Part shown: piece after piece, positions 55,158 through 64,000 of the stretch
Layout of the letters: each line of letters opens with the position of its first letter
Position numbering within the stretch: position 1 is the first letter of the stretch
NCBI GenBank assembly: GCA_964577805.1
Contig: CAZOAG010000001.1
Location: 175,165 to 239,164 of the forward strand
Reading direction: 5' to 3'
Origin: CAZPRW01 sp964577805
Lineage (GTDB): Bacteria > Verrucomicrobiota > Verrucomicrobiia > Opitutales > JAIRKQ01
Length of the DNA stretch: 64,000 nucleotides
Notes under the pieces: model-generated
Databases searched by the model: none
The model's input: the letters and a program-made list of their open reading frames with translations, nothing else
Told to the model about the DNA's origin: nothing
Program-made: the position numbers and the translations under genes

Positions 55158-56570
55158 GTGAACCAAAATATTAGCATTGAAACGTTTAGACGGCTGTCAG
55201 ACAAATCAGCATTTGATTTAGCGCTTGATATTTGTCGGTATTTACATGCTAATGGTGCTCTGCCATATTTCGTCGGCGGATGCGTAAGAGATGCTGTTTT
55301 GGACAATCATATAAATGACTTCGACATAGAAGTTACCAAGATATCATTTAAGAATCTGGAACAATTATTGTCATCAAAATATAATATATTGGAAACAGGA
55401 AAATCATTTTGTGTAATCAAAGTCGCCAATGCTAATGTTGATATTTCTGTGCCAAGGAAAGAACATATAACTGGCAAACATCACCGATCATTTGACATAC
55501 TAGAATTTTCTGCTGACAACATTAAAAAAGCTGCCAGCAGAAGAGACTTTACAATGAATGCCATTTATTTCGATGTTATTCATGAACGATTGATTGATAT
55601 ATATGGAGGAATTTCACACTTAAAATCCCATAAATTATGTCATGTTGGTAAACAATTTGCAGAAGATCCATTGCGTGTATTGCGCGGAATGCAATTCGCT
55701 GGTAGATTTTTATTACAACCAGATCCAGCAACAATTTCAATATGCAAACAATTAACACCAAGATATTTATCCAAAGAACGCATGTATCAAGAATGGGAAA
55801 AACTTATACTTTTATCACAACGTCCATCATTTGGTATAAAATTTTTAAAAAATGTTAATTGGTTAAAATTTTTTCCTGAAATTGAAATATTAGACTCATG
55901 TCAACAAAATCCCAAACAACATCCAGAAGGATCAGTGTTAGAACATACTTGCTTGGCAATGGACTCATTTGCACGCACTAAAATAAATGATAACAAAGAG
56001 GACATCATTGTTGGCCTTGCAACATTATGTCATGATTTTGGCAAACCGCACACAACAACATATTACGACAATATCATTCGACATTATGGACATGATGAAG
56101 CTGGAATTGAGCCAACACAGACATTTCTATTATCTATTGGCACACCAAAGAAAATGATTAAGGAAATACTTCCTCTTATTCGTTATCACATGACACCAAG
56201 AGACATTTACAAAAACAGAAATTCAAATGTCATTGATCAAGTATTGCAATTATCCAATAATGTCGGCAGAATTGATAGATTGTGTCGATTATGTTATAAT
56301 GACACCAATGGCAGAAAATATTTCAACAAACATTATAATGGACAAATAGAAAAATGGCTAACACAAGCTTCAACTAAGCTTGATTGCTATAATAAAAAAC
56401 CAACACCTATTATCACTGGTCAAGATTTAATAAATTTAAGATTAATACCTTCAAGAACTTTTACAAAAATATTAAATGCTTGTTTCCAAGCACAGTTAAA
56501 TGGCGTTTTCCATGATCACAACTCAGGATTAGGCTATTTACATTCAATGATTAATAAATCTGAAAAATGA
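55158..56570 (+). CDS. cca: CCA tRNA nucleotidyltransferase with HD domain
   Basis: This enzyme adds or repairs the 3' CCA of tRNAs. The 470-residue protein has the class II head signature FVGGCVRDAVL, the metal pair in NDFDIEV, the RRDFTMNAI block and EDPLRVLRGMQFAGRF. An HD domain follows (CHDFGKPHTTTYYDN), as in HD-containing bacterial CCA enzymes with phosphatase activity. The start is GTG at 55158. Both tRNA genes in the window encode CCA, so a repair role is likely. The stop overlaps mreC by four bases. Confidence 0.9.
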   Translation: MNQNISIETFRRLSDKSAFDLALDICRYLHANGALPYFVGGCVRDAVLDNHINDFDIEVTKISFKNLEQLLSSKYNILETGKSFCVIKVANANVDISVPRKEHITGKHHRSFDILEFSADNIKKAASRRDFTMNAIYFDVIHERLIDIYGGISHLKSHKLCHVGKQFAEDPLRVLRGMQFAGRFLLQPDPATISICKQLTPRYLSKERMYQEWEKLILLSQRPSFGIKFLKNVNWLKFFPEIEILDSCQQNPKQHPEGSVLEHTCLAMDSFARTKINDNKEDIIVGLATLCHDFGKPHTTTYYDNIIRHYGHDEAGIEPTQTFLLSIGTPKKMIKEILPLIRYHMTPRDIYKNRNSNVIDQVLQLSNNVGRIDRLCRLCYNDTNGRKYFNKHYNGQIEKWLTQASTKLDCYNKKPTPIITGQDLINLRLIPSRTFTKILNACFQAQLNGVFHDHNSGLGYLHSMINKSEK

Positions 56571-57412
56571 ACAATAAGAAAAAATTTTCATCAAATTGTT
56601 TTCCTGTTGCCAATAAAAAACGACATATATTCCAGCACTGTTTGCCATTAATTTGGGTAATTTTATTATTAATAATTATCCCCAACACATTAAAACGTGA
56701 CATAAAACATTTGTTCGAACATGTTCAAGCAGGAATATATACATCGACTGTAACAATCGAAGAACTGCGCAAACGATTTGAAAACAAATTTTTGTCAAAA
56801 TCTGAACTTGTTGGATTTTGTGAACAATTGATTCGGCAAAACATTTTCTTGCAGACTCAAATCGACACCATTGTCGCAGAAAAACAATATAATCATGACA
56901 GATATACATTAGGAAATTTTATAACAATTCCTGCAAAAGTATTACGTCGTGATATTGCAACATGGACGAATGAATTAATCATAAATGTTGGACATAACGA
57001 CGGAATACAAAAAAATATGGGGGTAATATCGAATGGATATGCGATCGGCCGAATAAAATCAACAACAGAGAATACATCAATCGTTGAATTATTAACATCA
57101 CCAACATTTCGTATTGCATGTCATGCATTAAATGACATCAAATACCACCCTATTATTTTCAGCGGAAAAAATACCAGCAGTCTGAATAAAGCACGAGGAC
57201 ATGCTGAAGAAATACCATATGAAATATTTAACAATTCAAACACAATAACACTAATAACATCATCATTGTCAGGAATATTTCCAGAAGGAATAATTATTGG
57301 CACAGTAAAGTCACCTTACAATAAGGGCGAAGAATATTTTAATGAAACAGTCCACTTGAATGGCAATTTATTATCTCATTTATATGAAGTATCTGTATTA
57401 ATACCACAATAA
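56567..57412 (+). CDS. mreC: Rod shape-determining protein MreC
   Basis: MreC is the periplasmic scaffold of the elongasome. The 281-residue protein has one N-terminal membrane helix (LPLIWVILLLIIIPN), a coiled coil and the two beta-barrel domains with VLRRDIATWTNELIINVGHNDGIQKNMGV and GYAIGRIKS. The C-terminal FPEGIIIGTVKSP is typical. It overlaps the cca gene upstream by four bases and is followed by mreD. mreB, mrdA and rodA are not in the window. Confidence 0.92.
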   Translation: MNNKKKFSSNCFPVANKKRHIFQHCLPLIWVILLLIIIPNTLKRDIKHLFEHVQAGIYTSTVTIEELRKRFENKFLSKSELVGFCEQLIRQNIFLQTQIDTIVAEKQYNHDRYTLGNFITIPAKVLRRDIATWTNELIINVGHNDGIQKNMGVISNGYAIGRIKSTTENTSIVELLTSPTFRIACHALNDIKYHPIIFSGKNTSSLNKARGHAEEIPYEIFNNSNTITLITSSLSGIFPEGIIIGTVKSPYNKGEEYFNETVHLNGNLLSHLYEVSVLIPQ

Positions 57413-57416
57413 TCTC

Positions 57417-57917
57417 ATGTCATCATTGTTAATTATAATTTTTTATTGGTGTATAATTTTTTGCTGCCAATTATTAAACAATACAGTCACACTAGCTGGC
57501 ATATTAATAATTCCCATCGGATTATTTGCATGTTGCCCACTCCACCATTTGCATATTATCGGCACCACACTGTTATACTGCATAATCGGTCTTATATTCG
57601 ACACGATGTTTCAATTCTTACCAATAGGATTTTCTGTGTTTTTTTTATTATGCTTTGATTTTTTTCAAAGATGCTTATTCAACACCGAACAATTGCCATC
57701 AAATTCTCAAAGAATACAATTAGAACAACTTAGCAACTTCATTTACATCATTTGTATATTTCTCTTTCAACATTCAAAATTCAGTGTATCACAATTCATA
57801 TCAACGATCATTTTATCGCAATGCTTTATCTTAGCATTTTCATTTATATCATGCAAAATCGTCAGAACATTCATTAACATATGTGACAGGTTTTCAAAAT
57901 ACAGCGATCAACGATAA
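57417..57917 (+). CDS. mreD: Rod shape-determining protein MreD
   Basis: The 166-residue membrane protein has five predicted helices and the MreD pattern GLIFDTMFQFLPIGFSVFFL (family: GLl.D...g.plG.~~~). Position directly behind mreC supports the call, as MreD sequences are poorly conserved. It would sit in the inner membrane with MreC and RodA. Confidence 0.85.
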   Translation: MSSLLIIIFYWCIIFCCQLLNNTVTLAGILIIPIGLFACCPLHHLHIIGTTLLYCIIGLIFDTMFQFLPIGFSVFFLLCFDFFQRCLFNTEQLPSNSQRIQLEQLSNFIYIICIFLFQHSKFSVSQFISTIILSQCFILAFSFISCKIVRTFINICDRFSKYSDQR

Positions 57918-57921
57918 TATA

Positions 57922-58716
57922 CTACCATATACACGATGACATAGGAACAATCCGTAAAAAACTACGTCTTGATCTCTGTATAACAAAATCATTCACATGA
58001 TCATCATTATTACGATACATTTTAGCTGCTTTTTTTTGATCAAACTGCGTCAAAGCACGCAAAGAAACATCAAAAAAAGTAACCTCCTTTACTACGCGAT
58101 AATCATACCCCGCATGTGAGTAAAACAACTTACCATTTCTGCAAACAATATCACCATTAACAACGCGCGCAGGTGCTACAACATGATTAGATTTAATCCT
58201 TACTGATGGACGAATAACACATCCAGACAAATATACTCCAAACTTTCGTACTGTCTTAAATTCATCATTAACTAAATCAAACATCGAGGCTAATGATCCA
58301 TCGTTAACAAAATCTTGTTGCATTATCAACGACTGTTCGGGCGCTACCTCTATACGACACAACTGAATTTTAGCATAATCAATCACTTGAACATCATACT
58401 GAACAGCCACTGTAAGATTTTCTTGTGTATTTGTTGTAAAAAACGACATTATGTATCCCCTGCCATCTTCCTTGACCTTTATTTCAAAAATAGGACACTG
58501 TTTTTTCAAAAGAACCATCAACGACAAATCTTTATTTATGATATTTTGTATACAACTTAATTCATTATCGATTTTTTCAATAACATCATCTTGGTGCTTA
58601 TAATCGTTGCTAACATCAACCAAACGCCACAACAAAAAAGCAACAATAACGAGAATAGAAACAGCCAAGATAGTTTCTAACAAAGTATATCCTTTTGTCG
58701 TAATTCTGCCATTCAT
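57922..58716 (-). CDS. Prepilin-like protein (pseudopilin)
   Basis: The 264-residue protein starts with a type IV prepilin signal: short basic leader, then G-YTLLE and a hydrophobic helix (TILAVSILVIVAFLLW). The rest is a periplasmic domain of about 220 residues with no recognised family. It resembles minor pseudopilins such as GspJ, or the pilin-like cassette proteins of Verrucomicrobiota. No prepilin peptidase or other secretion gene is adjacent. The ATG at 58716 is preferred over one at 58728. Confidence 0.75.
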   Translation of the reverse strand: MNGRITTKGYTLLETILAVSILVIVAFLLWRLVDVSNDYKHQDDVIEKIDNELSCIQNIINKDLSLMVLLKKQCPIFEIKVKEDGRGYIMSFFTTNTQENLTVAVQYDVQVIDYAKIQLCRIEVAPEQSLIMQQDFVNDGSLASMFDLVNDEFKTVRKFGVYLSGCVIRPSVRIKSNHVVAPARVVNGDIVCRNGKLFYSHAGYDYRVVKEVTFFDVSLRALTQFDQKKAAKMYRNNDDHVNDFVIQRSRRSFLRIVPMSSCIW

Positions 58717-58917
58717 AGCGACTCTCACATTAACAAGGAAACAACATTAAAAATCGTCATATGTCAACAATCAATTGCATAACCACGCATTGGCAATGCA
58801 AGCTACAAAATAATCTCAATTAGCAGCATTTCGTAAAAATCTCAAAATGTCTTCTTTTAAACGAGCGACTAAAATGCTAATTTGCAAAAAACTACATCTG
58901 TTTTTATAAATTACTGC

Positions 58918-58945
58918 TTGACAACAACATGAAACATTGCATCAA
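58918..58945 (+). promoter_or_regulatory. Candidate promoter of tRNA-fMet
   Basis: TTGACA at 58918-58923 is exact and spaced so that a start of transcription near 58952 would lie just before the tRNA at 58960. The -10 position has only a poor hexamer (CATCAA). Confidence 0.3.
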
Positions 58946-58959
58946 CGAAAGTACATTGT

Positions 58960-59036
<77 letters not shown>

Positions 59037-59104
59037 AGGTGTTGCTGTTGGCTTTGTTCTTTTTTTGGCGTTGTAGAATTCGCATCTGTTTTTTTCAGGT
59101 TTGA

Positions 59105-59275
59105 TGTGCAGATTGTAATAATTTTTGGTTTTTGTGCAAGGATGTTATTGGTTCGGAGTATTTAGAACACAACCACGCCATTGAACATCACAAGCTAATG
59201 TGTTCAGAAATACAATCGGATGATTTGCATATCAAAGCGACAATTTATCCTTGCCGTACAAATATATCTTGCTAG
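59105..59275 (+). pseudogene. Possible coding remnant between tRNA-fMet and the glycosyltransferase
   Basis: A frame stays open from 59105 to a TAG at 59273 and reads like natural protein in its second half (IGSEYLEHNHAIEHHKLMCS). It has no start codon with a ribosome binding site. It may be the tail of a lost gene. The remaining bases of the 266-base gap show no structure. Confidence 0.25.
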
Positions 59276-59302
59276 GAATTTCGAAAATAGGTTGAAGTTG
59301 GG

Positions 59303-61693
59303 ATGAAAAGCAGTGACACAACGGTATTTTCAATTATTGTTCCTGTTTATAATTCACAGGAATTTTTGCATAAATGTCTTGATAGCTTGGTCAACCAAAC
59401 ATTACACGATATAGAAATTATTTGTATAGATGACGGCTCAACAGACGACAGTCTGTCAATCCTGCGAGAATACGCCAACGCTGACAATAGAGTCATTGTT
59501 ATAACACAGCAAAATTCAGGACCATCTGTAGCCAGAAACAAAGGACTTTCTATTGCCAAAGGGAAATACATACTATTTGTTGATAGTGATGATTGGTTAG
59601 AATACGACGCATGCTACATATTAAAATATGAACTCATAAAAAATCCTGTCGATATTGCCATTTTCAGACACGCAACTATCGAAAATAATTATACAAAAAA
59701 TGGCTCATTGTGGGATCCTTTCATCCGCGATTATGCAGAAACAACAATATGCCCAAAATCACACACAAATTTAATTAGTGGACATACTACATCATGTGGC
59801 AAAGCGATCAATAGGCAATTTTTACAACAGCATAATATTCTGTTTCCAAATGATGTTGTTTGCGGAGAAGATATATGTTTTTTTATTGATATTTTATTAA
59901 CGGCAAACACATTGCAATTCCTCGACACAAACCCATTGTATATAAGAAATTTAGACAACAAAAATAGCATTACACATAAAAGGAAACATTTTCTACAAAT
60001 ACATTTAAAACGAACATATTTTTGCAAGCAAAAGATATTGCAATCTGACCTTTCAGATGAACAAAAACTATCGTTTCTTTTTCGCGTTTTCAACAAATCT
60101 GTATCGTGTGCTTGTTGGGAATGGAGCTTAAGCAATCAACACGACAAAAAATTAGAAGTAAATGAACTGGAAGAATATATAAAAACAATAAACAATGAAG
60201 CAATAGCAACTATTGGAAAGCCGGTACCTGCTTATTTCAAAGCGGTTAAAAATATCGCAAAATTTAAACACCCTTTAAAACGAAGGTTATTTAGTATTTC
60301 ACGCGAGCCAGATTGTACACTTATTAGATTATTATGGTTGCGCATAAAATTGCGACCAAATCTAAATTTCTTCGAAAACATCTTATATTTACATAACAAA
60401 GACCAAAAACGGAAAGTGCTTGAAGTACTTGGCAATCCTATTTATTTTCGAAGACATATTTTCGCTATAAAAAATAATTTTAAACTAAAAAAATGTCATC
60501 AATATTATAAAAAACATATAAAACAATTAATAAAAATAAAAACAAAACGTCGCATTCGCGTTGGATTCTTGTGTAATTGCACACAAAAATGGAAATGCCA
60601 ACGTTTGTACGATTTATTAGAACAAGACACATCATTCGAACCTGTAATTTTAATAGCAAAGCCAATTGCAGAAAACCATAGTTCATGTTATTCAAAACAC
60701 AATGAATACTACAATGACACAGAATTGGTCAAGGAAGACACTATAAAAAATGCAAACTGGTTCAAATCACGTGGCATGCATACGGAGTATGTTTTCGATA
60801 TTGATACACTGAGATACAAACATCCTGAACAATGGAACATTGACGTAGTATTCTATCAGGAGCCGTGGACATTTGAGTCACAGTTACCTGTTCTGCACCT
60901 TGCAAAGTATATGTTATGCTGCTACGTCCCCTATTTTGTTGCAAGAGGACTACCAGAGTATGATTACAACAAACCTTTTCATAATCAATTATTTCGTTAC
61001 TACGTACCTTATGAATATCTTACACAACAGTATTCCTATAAAATGAAAACAAAAGGAGAAAATTTACGCACAACAGGACATCCTATGCTAGACATAATCC
61101 ATCCAGCAAAACACAATGATAATGGATACGTAATCTATGCACCACATTGGTCATTGAATAAAAGAACCTGTAGATTTTCAACATTCGCATGGTCAGGTAA
61201 GTATATGCTAGAATTCGCTCAACAGCACAGCAGTATAAAATGGTGTTTTAAGCCTCACCCACGATTGCATTTTCAATTACAAAATCAGGACATAATGACA
61301 GCAAAAGAAGTAGACAATTATTACAATGCATGGAATAAAATCGGCATATCATATGAATTCGGAGGTTATGACAAAATTTTCAATAATTCACGTGCAATGA
61401 TTTCTGATTGCGGATCATTCACAACAGAATATTTATTAACGGAACAACCACTAATATTCCTATGCTCACAAGAATCAATAGATCTCAATGATGTAACATC
61501 TGAAATTTTCAAAAACTACTATCACGCACATAACATACACGAATTAAAACAACATCTTGAAACAGTCGTACTGAACCATCAAGATCCATTAAAAGAAGAT
61601 CGCATAATTAATATTGCAAAATTTAGATTGGGCGATAGCAATGCATCTGAAAAAATCATATGTGACATGAAGAAAACGTTAAAAATTAGCTAA
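59303..61693 (+). CDS. GT2 glycosyltransferase fused to a CDP-glycerol glycerophosphotransferase-like domain
   Basis: The 796-residue protein has an N-terminal GT-A domain (FSIIVPVYNSQEFLHKCLDSL, IDDGSTDDS, GPSVARNKGLSIAKG, FVDSDDWLE). A helical linker from about residue 250 to 410 leads to a C-terminal domain like TagB/TagF (TTGHPMLDIIH, APHWSL, FKPHPRLHF, DCGSFTTEYLLT). This two-domain design is known from surface polysaccharide and teichoic-acid-like loci. It should act on the cytosolic face of the membrane in building a surface glycan. The neighbour is a decayed sugar epimerase, so the locus may be losing function. Confidence 0.85.
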   Translation: MKSSDTTVFSIIVPVYNSQEFLHKCLDSLVNQTLHDIEIICIDDGSTDDSLSILREYANADNRVIVITQQNSGPSVARNKGLSIAKGKYILFVDSDDWLEYDACYILKYELIKNPVDIAIFRHATIENNYTKNGSLWDPFIRDYAETTICPKSHTNLISGHTTSCGKAINRQFLQQHNILFPNDVVCGEDICFFIDILLTANTLQFLDTNPLYIRNLDNKNSITHKRKHFLQIHLKRTYFCKQKILQSDLSDEQKLSFLFRVFNKSVSCACWEWSLSNQHDKKLEVNELEEYIKTINNEAIATIGKPVPAYFKAVKNIAKFKHPLKRRLFSISREPDCTLIRLLWLRIKLRPNLNFFENILYLHNKDQKRKVLEVLGNPIYFRRHIFAIKNNFKLKKCHQYYKKHIKQLIKIKTKRRIRVGFLCNCTQKWKCQRLYDLLEQDTSFEPVILIAKPIAENHSSCYSKHNEYYNDTELVKEDTIKNANWFKSRGMHTEYVFDIDTLRYKHPEQWNIDVVFYQEPWTFESQLPVLHLAKYMLCCYVPYFVARGLPEYDYNKPFHNQLFRYYVPYEYLTQQYSYKMKTKGENLRTTGHPMLDIIHPAKHNDNGYVIYAPHWSLNKRTCRFSTFAWSGKYMLEFAQQHSSIKWCFKPHPRLHFQLQNQDIMTAKEVDNYYNAWNKIGISYEFGGYDKIFNNSRAMISDCGSFTTEYLLTEQPLIFLCSQESIDLNDVTSEIFKNYYHAHNIHELKQHLETVVLNHQDPLKEDRIINIAKFRLGDSNASEKIICDMKKTLKIS

Positions 61694-61713
61694 CACAAAC
61701 ATCAAACTGCCGT

Positions 61714-62170
61714 ATGATGTTTATTTCATCAGGCGAAATGTACGTAACAATTAATAATTTCAATGGCCTGAGCAAAGAATCAGATATTGGAATTTTAGAC
61801 CATGTAGACCAAAGATCATGCTACCCTGCTGGTAAACGCGCATCAGAAATATTGTGTCAATGCTACAAACAAGAATATAATACCGACATAGTTATTGCAA
61901 GACCATGCCACTTGTTTGTCATATATTTTTAAAGCAACAAATATCAAATTGCCATATGTCAATTTATACGAAGTGCTTTAAAACAAAGAAAATTTGGTCC
62001 TTAAAAATGACGGATCACAAATATATTCGATGTGCTATGTAGCAGATGCTGTTGCCGGAGTATTGTTTATTTTGTTAAACGTACAAGAGCTCGGATGGAT
62101 CACACTCTATTCTCTATACAGTGGAATTGAGAAAACCATACACATATTGTCAGGCATTGCTAACACGTAA
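61714..62170 (+). pseudogene. Decayed NAD-dependent sugar epimerase/dehydratase
   Basis: Two open pieces match successive parts of an extended SDR sugar enzyme. 61714-61932 encodes FISSGEMYV, the catalytic YPAGKRASEIL and the strand IVIARPCHLF. After a break, 61982-62170 encodes ENLVLKNDGSQIYSMCYVADAVAGVLFILLN, the usual later block, and a short end. The NAD-binding Rossmann N-terminus (G-x-x-G-x-x-G) is missing and a TAA separates the pieces. The family resembles UDP-glucuronate decarboxylase or dTDP-glucose dehydratase. It probably once supplied a sugar for the upstream glycosyltransferase. Confidence 0.75.
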
Positions 62171-62212
62171 AATTCATCCATTTGAATATCAGTTTTTTAA
62201 TTATTTGCACAA

Positions 62213-63139
62213 TTAATTCATACCAAGCAACGCAGGGTGCCACCGAATAACATAAACCACAGCATTGGAAGCACGTGCTTTGCTCATCAATTGCAACAAG
62301 CGTGCTTCTACATCATATGATGGCACAACCGCCATTCCAAAATTTTTACCACGACACTCTACAAACCCAAACCTATACGCAATTAGAACATGACCTGTCA
62401 CTTCTGACTCTGTTTCGCATTTTGTCTCAAAAACAATGAAATCAGTATCTTGCAGCTCACACATAATAGACTTTATCATCGCTTTTGTTACTTTGCGTTG
62501 ACCATCTATAATAAACAATTTTTTACCACAATTAATCAATTGCTCTATGTCATGTGGCAAATACCCATTTGACAGGTAATGCAACAGCCCAGCTGAATCA
62601 AATCCACAACAAACAAACTTCCTTTCACGACCATTTGTATTTGTTGACTGAACAAATGTATACGTTTCACTCAAATCAATCTCACCAGAAAGATTACAAC
62701 CATGACAATACGGAACATTGTTTTTATATAACCGATATATTTCTTTTACAATATTTTGAACACAAGGAACATTGCGACTAGCACATATATCTGACATACA
62801 AACATCATGTAACAATTGTGCATTTTTTTCCAAAAATGCACGATGGACAAAACCATCGATTTGGTATTCATCTGTCAATTTACATGCAACTTGATATATT
62901 CCATCACCACAATCTGAAACGATCTCAATATACGATGCCGGCAATAATACTGTCACCAAATTATAACAATTATTACCGCGTAATCCTGACTCATATTCCA
63001 TATTCGTACATGGAACGTTAAATACAGGAATACATTTGTCATTACAGACTTTATAAACAGCACCTATTGGCAATGGCATACCACATAACCACGGCACACA
63101 CACCAATACAAGATATATTATCGGAAGTATCTTTTTCAT
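62213..63139 (-). CDS. Secreted NlpC/P60-like peptidase, possibly inactive
   Basis: The 308-residue protein has a signal peptide (ILPIIYLVLVCVPWLCG), an SH3-like region and an NlpC/P60-like domain. The catalytic loop reads CCGFDSAGLLHYL where the family has G-F-D-C-S-G; the nucleophile Cys is Ser here, although a Cys pair lies just upstream. The His block is TGHVLIAYRFGFVECRG. NlpC/P60 enzymes usually cut peptidoglycan stem peptides between D-Glu and DAP. The protein may be a binder or have shifted chemistry. Many Cys in the N-terminal half suggest periplasmic disulphides. Confidence 0.7.
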   Translation of the reverse strand: MKKILPIIYLVLVCVPWLCGMPLPIGAVYKVCNDKCIPVFNVPCTNMEYESGLRGNNCYNLVTVLLPASYIEIVSDCGDGIYQVACKLTDEYQIDGFVHRAFLEKNAQLLHDVCMSDICASRNVPCVQNIVKEIYRLYKNNVPYCHGCNLSGEIDLSETYTFVQSTNTNGRERKFVCCGFDSAGLLHYLSNGYLPHDIEQLINCGKKLFIIDGQRKVTKAMIKSIMCELQDTDFIVFETKCETESEVTGHVLIAYRFGFVECRGKNFGMAVVPSYDVEARLLQLMSKARASNAVVYVIRWHPALLGMN

Positions 63140-63191
63140 AAACGAACGTTAGGGAAAACGCCGCCGACTATTGTACCTCTACATAGAAAAG

Positions 63192-63920
63192 TCAAGGGAG
63201 TTTAAAAACATCGTCTAAAGAAAATAATCCACTTTCATTTTTCATCAACAACCATTCCGCAGCAATCAAAGCACCCATGGCGAATATTTCACGATTATTT
63301 GCATGGTGCATTATGCGCAATTCTTCATTCGGACCGAAAAAACATACTTCATGATCACCGACAACATTACCACCACGAACAGAATGCATGCCAACATCTG
63401 ACATTTTTCTTTCTGACAATCCATTACGACCAACCACAGCTTTAGCGTCACTCCTAACGCTATTAATGCATTTCATCAACGACAATGCTGTCCCACTAGG
63501 AGCATCCTTTTTCTGATTATGGTGAGTTTCTATAATTTCGATGTCGAACATATTCGGCAACAATTTCGTAACTTCAGTTACAACATGCTTCATAACATGA
63601 ATACCAATAGAAAAATTGGACGATATTAAAATTGGAATATGTCTTGAGCAATCTTTTATAAAAGCCACATCATTTTCACTCAACCCTGTAGTACCAATGA
63701 CAACCGGCATAGCACATTGTACAGCAGCAGAACACAAATCACACGTCCCTTTCGGAGAGCTGAAATCAATGCAAATATCTGGTTTAGCAACATTCAACAC
63801 AGATAAAATATCAGACGTATGATGATTGATTCTTGCAACAACATCATGCCCGTTTTCAATAGATAATCTCTCTACTAAATTACCCATCCTTCCTGAACTA
63901 CCATATATTCCAATTTTCAT
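63192..63920 (-). CDS. dapB: 4-hydroxy-tetrahydrodipicolinate reductase
   Basis: DapB reduces HTPA to tetrahydrodipicolinate in the lysine/DAP pathway. The 242-residue protein has the NAD(P)-binding IGIYGSSGRMGNLV, the GTTGLS segment and the catalytic block ETHHNQKKDAPSGTAL. The ATG at 63920 fits the family start, and the longer frame to 63950 is not used. It supplies DAP for the peptidoglycan implied by ddl, mreCD and the amidase. The neighbouring NlpC/P60-like gene follows on the same strand. Confidence 0.95.
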   Translation of the reverse strand: MKIGIYGSSGRMGNLVERLSIENGHDVVARINHHTSDILSVLNVAKPDICIDFSSPKGTCDLCSAAVQCAMPVVIGTTGLSENDVAFIKDCSRHIPILISSNFSIGIHVMKHVVTEVTKLLPNMFDIEIIETHHNQKKDAPSGTALSLMKCINSVRSDAKAVVGRNGLSERKMSDVGMHSVRGGNVVGDHEVCFFGPNEELRIMHHANNREIFAMGALIAAEWLLMKNESGLFSLDDVFKLP

Positions 63921-64000
63921 GCTATGACATTTAATTGACCAAATAATCATATGTCAAATAGATATCGAAATTACAACTTTGTTTTAATCGTAAAATTGAT

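Overview
The window is AT-rich bacterial chromosome, densely coded on both strands, with no rRNA operon, transposase, integrase-type island or CRISPR array visible. Several core proteins carry features I associate with the PVC superphylum, and with the Verrucomicrobiota/Lentisphaerota/Kiritimatiellota side rather than Chlamydiae: the NusA opening (LEYMEKEKGISR), the RpoD N-terminal and non-conserved region (ERFDRIVLDKKIESRE), GyrA HPHSDTAVYD, adjacent gyrB-gyrA, and a fused LpxC-FabZ next to lpxA and lpxD. This placement rests on remembered family sequences and needs a phylogeny. Pieces of a type III secretion system, degraded genes and some trimmed enzymes suggest a host-associated, probably intracellular organism.

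Layout. 1-582 is a broken accessory gene running off the left edge. 766-8192 holds a universal stress protein, then a translation cluster: nusA, infB, rbfA, a DHH phosphoesterase, truB and a short ribF. 8236-12426 is accessory: a YopD-like translocator candidate, an orphan coiled-coil protein, the 4.5S/SRP RNA, an OleB-like hydrolase and a type III inner-rod (SctI-like) protein. 12522-17155 carries rpoD-dnaG and ddl. 17265-21083 is accessory again: three hypothetical ORFs, two of which look like one gene broken at an A-run, then tRNA-Lys(UUU) and an outer-membrane barrel protein. 21252-29371 has pheS, infC, a cell-wall amidase, and gyrB-gyrA. 29504-30397 is a second YopD-like translocator candidate. 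30468-37623 holds a RecO-like protein, a sugar nucleotidyltransferase, pgsA, prmC, pssA, and the lipid A genes lpxD, lpxC/fabZ and lpxA. 37730-43240 has an orphan membrane protein, an MsbA-type exporter, dxr, a glycine-zipper protein and a membrane-anchored tail-collar protein. 43298-45113 is a shortened dcw cluster (mraZ, rsmH, an ftsL-like gene). 45391-57917 has dnaX, a XerC/D recombinase, a heptose bisphosphatase, an NuoN-like remnant, upp, a glycosyltransferase, lpxB, a DUF58 protein, an MFS carrier, the CCA-adding enzyme and mreC-mreD. The right end has a pilin-like protein, initiator tRNA-Met, a two-domain glycosyltransferase, a decayed sugar epimerase, an NlpC/P60-like protein and dapB.

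Taken together the window describes a Gram-negative cell that makes lipid A (LpxA/B/C/D, MsbA, heptose), phospholipids (PgsA, PssA), isoprenoids by the MEP route (Dxr) and DAP-type peptidoglycan (DapB, Ddl, MreC/D, amidase). The most interesting layer is the scattered type III secretion parts, two paralogous translocator-like proteins and one inner-rod protein, placed among unrecognised proteins that are candidate effectors. None of these identifications has been checked by a database search.
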